Shown piece after piece: positions 60,574 to 64,000 of a stretch of DNA of 64,000 nucleotides (position 1 is the first letter of the stretch; each line of letters starts with the position of its first letter). The DNA is taken from assembly GCA_005502805.1 (NCBI GenBank), contig SCMY01000008.1, forward strand, positions 213,719-277,718. Direction: 5' to 3'. The DNA is from Rhizobiales bacterium 2SD. Its GTDB lineage: Bacteria > Pseudomonadota > Alphaproteobacteria > Rhizobiales > Beijerinckiaceae. Both the position numbers and the translations under genes were made by a program. Below the pieces are notes generated by a model. It did no database searches. It saw only the letters and a program-made list of their open reading frames with translations, and was not told where the DNA came from.

Positions 60574-61200
60574 TTAGCGGACCACCACTTTCGTTCCGAC
60601 CGGAACCCGGCTGTACAGAACGATCATATCTTCATTGAACATCCGAATGCAGCCGGATGAGGCTTCGGTGCCGATTGTCCAGGGCTCAGAGGTCCCATGA
60701 ATCCGGTAGAGCGTGTCGCGACCGTTTTGCGAAAGATAGAGGGCGCGTGCACCGAGCGGGTTGTCGTCTCCTGGTGGGATCCGAGTTGGAATCCCAGGCG
60801 CAGCGCGCTTCATCTCGTCGGTCGGATACCAGGCCGGCCATGCCGACTTGCGACCGATGACAGCCTGCCCTTTCCAGGCACGCCCCGCTGCGCCCACGGC
60901 AATGCCGTATCGCATCGCCTCATCCCTGCTTTCGACCCAATAGAGATGTCTATCGGTCGTATTGACGACGATCGTGCCAGGCTCTTCGCCTGTCGTATTG
61001 GCGACTTTCGTCGGCAGGAATTGCGGATCGAAGCGCCCCCTGTCCACGAGCCGGACTGGAAACAGCTCGTTTGCGAACTGCTGCGACGAATGCCCTTCCG
61101 AGCGGTCATCCGTCGTCGTGCACCCGCCCGCAAGCGAGACGGCCGCCACACCGGAGAGAGCGAACAGTATCTGCCGGCGCGATGCGAGCGGCGCGTGCAT
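60574..61200 (-). CDS. L,D-transpeptidase (YkuD) lipoprotein
   Basis: A 208-residue protein that cross-links peptidoglycan or attaches Braun-type lipoprotein. A twin-Arg/lipoprotein-type start (MHAPLASRRQILFALSGVAAV) leads to the lipobox SLAGGC. The YkuD domain has VVNTTDRHLYWVE, DDNPLGARALYLSQNG, the active-site His in YRIHGTSEP and the nucleophile in SSGCIRMFNEDM (Ser-x-Gly-Cys-Ile-Arg). The start at 61200 is backed by GAGGG; the frame could extend to 61245. Its 3' end touches the IS256 fragment but the gene itself is intact. Confidence 0.92.
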   Translation of the reverse strand: MHAPLASRRQILFALSGVAAVSLAGGCTTTDDRSEGHSSQQFANELFPVRLVDRGRFDPQFLPTKVANTTGEEPGTIVVNTTDRHLYWVESRDEAMRYGIAVGAAGRAWKGQAVIGRKSAWPAWYPTDEMKRAAPGIPTRIPPGDDNPLGARALYLSQNGRDTLYRIHGTSEPWTIGTEASSGCIRMFNEDMIVLYSRVPVGTKVVVR

Positions 61201-61246
61201 CGACGGCCCTCCTAGCCCGAGGCCGGGTGAACGATCAGTCTTCATC

Positions 61247-61490
61247 TCACTTCGCCGCCGTTTCCTTGAGCATCGCCTTGTAGGCCACTGTCAGGCCCTT
61301 GAGAGAAACCCGGACTTTGATGCCCCGCGCCGTATCGGTTCGATAGAGCGCGAAGATCTCTTCTCCAGCCCCGCCGCCGCTCCCGATTGCGCGTCGTTCG
61401 GTGCGGGCAACCTGCAGATCGCTACGTGGCAGCAGAATCTCAACAACGCCATGTAGGGCGGTGCCGCTCCAGGCGCAGTAATTTGACGCT
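61247..61490 (-). pseudogene. C-terminal fragment of a secreted protein
   Basis: An open frame of about 80 codons ending in a TGA at 61247. It has no Met start downstream of an in-frame stop, and reads CAWSGTALHGVVEILL..., then EEIFALYRTDTARGIKVRV and GLTVAYKAMLKETAAK. It resembles the C-terminal part of small secreted proteins such as IalB-like ones, but the match is weak. A truncated gene is the likeliest reading; a non-coding coincidence is possible. Confidence 0.35.
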
Positions 61491-61582
61491 GAAAGCCCGC
61501 CCCGTTTGGATCGAGGCGGCTTTCATCCGTTTAGCTTCTACGCGTGTTGAACCGCTCGGGTTTTGATTCTACGGAGCGAGCG

Positions 61583-64000
61583 CTACCAGACGACCTTCAA
61601 TCCAACCCGCCCTGAGAGGCTGTGGCCGTTGGCGTTGCCGAGAGCGAGGTTGTAGTCGCCGGAGGCGAAGACGCTGGTGTTCCTGGTGATCTGGCCGGAG
61701 ACGCCGAGGCCGAACTGGGCCCAGCTGCCGCCGAGCTCGGTGTTGAGCGTCACCGGGTTGGCGCCGGAGAGGCTGGAGAAGGTGGTCTTGGCGTCGGCAC
61801 CGAAGCTGTGCCAGAGATTGGCCCGGCCCCAGATCGTCAGTTTGCGGCCGTCCTCCAACGTCCAGCCCTTGGTCAGGCGGGCGCCGAGCCGGCCGTAAAC
61901 GGTGTTGGTGTCGTCGTATTGAACCCGGCCGTAGCCGTCGGCGCCGCCGTCGATCGAGACCCGCTGGTAGATCACCTGCGCCTGCGGCTCGAGCGCCCAA
62001 CCCTGGCCGAGCGCGATCGGATAGCCGGCCTCGAGCGAGGCAGTGAAGCCCCAGCCATCGCTCTTCAGCCGTTCGCCCAGCACCGAGTTCGCCCGGATCC
62101 GGTCGTACCAGGTGCCCTGCACGACCGCATCGACATACCAGCCCGAGGCGCCCTTGCGCGTCCAGTAGGCGCCGAGCGAGTAACCGTCCATCGAGGCAGA
62201 GCCGGCCTTGCCGCCGTAGACCGCCTTGACCTCGCTGTCGATCCGCCCTGCCCCGAGATAGACGCCGGCGATGTCGCGCGTTCCGTTGTCGTTGAGCCCG
62301 CGGTATACGTCCATGCCGATCTGCGCGCCGGCCAGACCGAAGTCGTAGGACGGGCCGTGCTTCTCGAAGCTCGAATAGCGCGAGATCATCCCCTTGCCGC
62401 CATAGCCGACCGAGCCGGTCTCGCCGAAGATGCGGGCCCAGAGCGCCTGGCGCCGCTCGCCTTCGCCCGTGGCTGCATCGGCATAATAGCCGTTCTGCTG
62501 CGCGGTTGGCGTGCAGCGGAAGCCCTTGGCCGGGTCCTTGCACCAGATCGGCCTCGCCGGCACCGGAGCGGCATAGTCCTCGCCGACGCGGTCATGGTAG
62601 GTGCCGAGCATGGCCAAGCCGAAGCGGCTGGCCAGCGCCGGCACCACCATGTCGACAGGCACCTCGACCCGGTAGTTCGGCAGCTCGACCGGGTTCGGCT
62701 CAGGCGTCGGAGTCGGCTCAGGTGTCGGCGTCGGCGTCGGCGTCGGCGAGGGCGTCTGCGAAACGGTGAGATGGGAGCGCAGGAACCAGTCATCGGCGCT
62801 GGTGCTGCCGCCACGGAAGAGCTGGTACTCGTAGGCGCCGGCGGCGGCGCGGTTGCCAAGCGTGAAAGCGTCGGTGGCAGTAGTGCCGCCGCCGGTCACC
62901 TGCACGAGCAGGATGCCATCCGCCACGGTTTGCGCGCCGGGGCCGCCGGTGTTGTTGACCAGCACCGAGGACGTGCCGCTGGCCCGGCCGCCATTGATCA
63001 CCAGCAGGTTGCTCGGTGAATTGTCGGAACCGAGATAGGTGTTGAAGCCGATGCGGCTCCCGGCGCTGCCGACATAGTTGCCGACCGTCAGCGTGCTGTA
63101 GGCGCCTGTCCGCTCGACGAACTGGATCAGGCCGGCATTGCTCACCGTGGCGGTTGCGTTGGAATCCCCGGTCACGTGCCAGGCGCTGCTGGCGTCGATC
63201 GCGACATTGGTCGCATTCCGCGCCAGGCCGGTCCAGAGGCTGCCCTGCGTCAGCGCCACGTCGGTGGTGTTGCCGGCATCGGCCAGCAGGTCGCCCGTCC
63301 ATTGCGAGGTGGTCAGGGTGGCGGTCGCGGTATTGCCCGGGCCGGTCAGCACCAGGTTGCCGGTCCAATTGCTGTTGCCGAGGTTGTAGGTCAGGGTCGA
63401 GGGATCGACGAGAATATCGCCGGTGAGAGCCGGAATGCCGCTGATGTTCAGCGTCAGGTTGCTCGGCGTTCCAGCCGCATTCTCGGTCACCTGCGCCAGC
63501 AATAGCCGGCCGTTCACGACGCCCGGGTTGATGGTGCCGCCACTGATCGAGACGGTACCGGTGCCGCCCTCGGCCCGGACGATCGCGCCGTTGACGGCGC
63601 TCAGGCTGCCGCCGGTGACCGACACGGTGCTCGGCGTGCTCCCGGCGATATAGATCGCCGAGGATCCGGCGCCGCCTGCCGCGACCGCGGTACCGGAAGC
63701 GGCGAGCATGCCGCCATCGATCGCGGCGATGCTATGCGCCCCACTGCCGCCGGTGTTGACCGAGCCGCCGGCGATCTGGACGGCGCCGGCATTTCCCGCC
63801 CGGACGCCGAAGGCGCCGGCGCCGGCAGTGGTGACGGCCGAACGCGTCAGGGTGATCGTGCTGCCAGCATCCTGCGCAGAGGCGCCGAAGGCGTTCTGCC
63901 CCTGCGTGGCGACCGTCGCATCCGCCGCGGCGATCGTGCCGCCCGCCATTGCGTGCACGCCGATGGCGTTGATGTTCATGGTGTTGACCGAGCCGCCGGC
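61583..64000 (-). CDS. Autotransporter (type V secretion) protein, 3' part
   Basis: At least 806 codons run off the right edge of the window, so the N-terminus and signal peptide are missing. The passenger is a Gly/Ala/Thr-rich parallel beta-helix (ADATVATQGQNAFGASAQDA, NAGAVQIAGGSVNTGGSG). A Pro-Thr/Glu linker (about 62695-62760) separates it from the translocator domain: RQALWARIFGETGSVGYGG, VDAVVQGTWYDRIRANSVLG and a barrel ending in VGLKVVW. The barrel inserts in the outer membrane and exposes the passenger. Length is compatible with an adhesin-like protein; function of the passenger is not assigned. Confidence 0.9.
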   Translation of the reverse strand, partial: AGGSVNTMNINAIGVHAMAGGTIAAADATVATQGQNAFGASAQDAGSTITLTRSAVTTAGAGAFGVRAGNAGAVQIAGGSVNTGGSGAHSIAAIDGGMLAASGTAVAAGGAGSSAIYIAGSTPSTVSVTGGSLSAVNGAIVRAEGGTGTVSISGGTINPGVVNGRLLLAQVTENAAGTPSNLTLNISGIPALTGDILVDPSTLTYNLGNSNWTGNLVLTGPGNTATATLTTSQWTGDLLADAGNTTDVALTQGSLWTGLARNATNVAIDASSAWHVTGDSNATATVSNAGLIQFVERTGAYSTLTVGNYVGSAGSRIGFNTYLGSDNSPSNLLVINGGRASGTSSVLVNNTGGPGAQTVADGILLVQVTGGGTTATDAFTLGNRAAAGAYEYQLFRGGSTSADDWFLRSHLTVSQTPSPTPTPTPTPEPTPTPEPNPVELPNYRVEVPVDMVVPALASRFGLAMLGTYHDRVGEDYAAPVPARPIWCKDPAKGFRCTPTAQQNGYYADAATGEGERRQALWARIFGETGSVGYGGKGMISRYSSFEKHGPSYDFGLAGAQIGMDVYRGLNDNGTRDIAGVYLGAGRIDSEVKAVYGGKAGSASMDGYSLGAYWTRKGASGWYVDAVVQGTWYDRIRANSVLGERLKSDGWGFTASLEAGYPIALGQGWALEPQAQVIYQRVSIDGGADGYGRVQYDDTNTVYGRLGARLTKGWTLEDGRKLTIWGRANLWHSFGADAKTTFSSLSGANPVTLNTELGGSWAQFGLGVSGQITRNTSVFASGDYNLALGNANGHSLSGRVGLKVVW
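62695..62758 (-). repeat. Pro-Thr linker repeat in the autotransporter
   Basis: Short repeated units of the GGCGTC type code for alternating Pro-Thr and Pro-Glu residues. They link the passenger to the barrel. The tract is not a CRISPR or satellite, as the unit is six bases and in frame. Confidence 0.8.

Noticed and set aside
50000..61000. Search for attR, a repeat of the tRNA-Ser 3' end
   Set aside because: I scanned for the TTCGAATCCC and CCGTCTCCGCCA parts and found no second copy. It may lie outside the window or be lost.
62695..62758. Short tandem repeat considered as CRISPR or satellite
   Set aside because: The unit is six bases, in frame, and encodes a Pro-Thr linker. No spacer-repeat pattern or cas gene exists in the window.

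Overview
This window is high-GC DNA from an alphaproteobacterium, most likely of the Hyphomicrobiales and possibly Bosea-like. That placement is an inference from gene content and order: DUF2865 and phasin-like proteins, a TakP-type TRAP receptor, an adjacent Psd/PssA pair, class II DAHP synthase, a YacG - tRNA-Phe neighbourhood and citramalate synthase. No rRNA or phylogenetic marker was available to fix the genus. Coding density is high, coding runs on both strands, and many neighbours overlap as ATGA or TGATG.

1-49.9 kb is mostly ordinary chromosome. It carries an esterase (cut by the left edge), RidA, DAHP synthase (aroG), NAD synthetase (nadE), glutamyl-tRNA synthetase (gltX), an MFS symporter, and a catabolic-looking cluster at 13.1-18.8 kb. 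That cluster has a MarR regulator with a palindromic operator, a TakP-like receptor, an FAH-family enzyme, an MBL-fold protein, a FAD monooxygenase and a DUF2783 protein. Next come small envelope proteins, cysS, a 39-codon ORF coupled to cimA, an Atm1-type ABC exporter, the phospholipid pair psd-pssA, a phasin-like gene, maf, a lactate-permease-like transporter, an SDR, yacG and tRNA-Phe. Just after tRNA-Phe lies an AT-rich orphan gene that reads as a Tae4-type type VI secretion amidase effector. A set of regulator, membrane and periplasmic-binding genes follows.

49.9-60.6 kb is an integrated mobilizable element. A tyrosine recombinase starts just downstream of tRNA-Ser(GCT). Behind it are a RepB-type primase and its partner on the minus strand, a candidate oriT, then a ribbon-helix-helix (MobC-like) protein overlapping a relaxase. 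Beyond those is a three-gene module of unknown function ending in a Lon-like AAA+ ATPase that has no protease domain. The right side of the element is littered with decayed Tn3-family and IS256-family transposase pieces. The right attachment site was not found in the window.

60.6-64 kb holds an L,D-transpeptidase lipoprotein, a fragment of a secreted protein, and the 3' part of a large autotransporter that runs off the right edge.

Most notable are the orphan Tae4-like toxin beside tRNA-Phe, the cargo module with a Lon-like ATPase, the candidate oriT, the MarR-type operator facing an almost empty divergent transcription unit, an HExxH protein with a peptidoglycan-binding-like N-terminus, and three convergent gene pairs that each share one CTAG as both stop codons.
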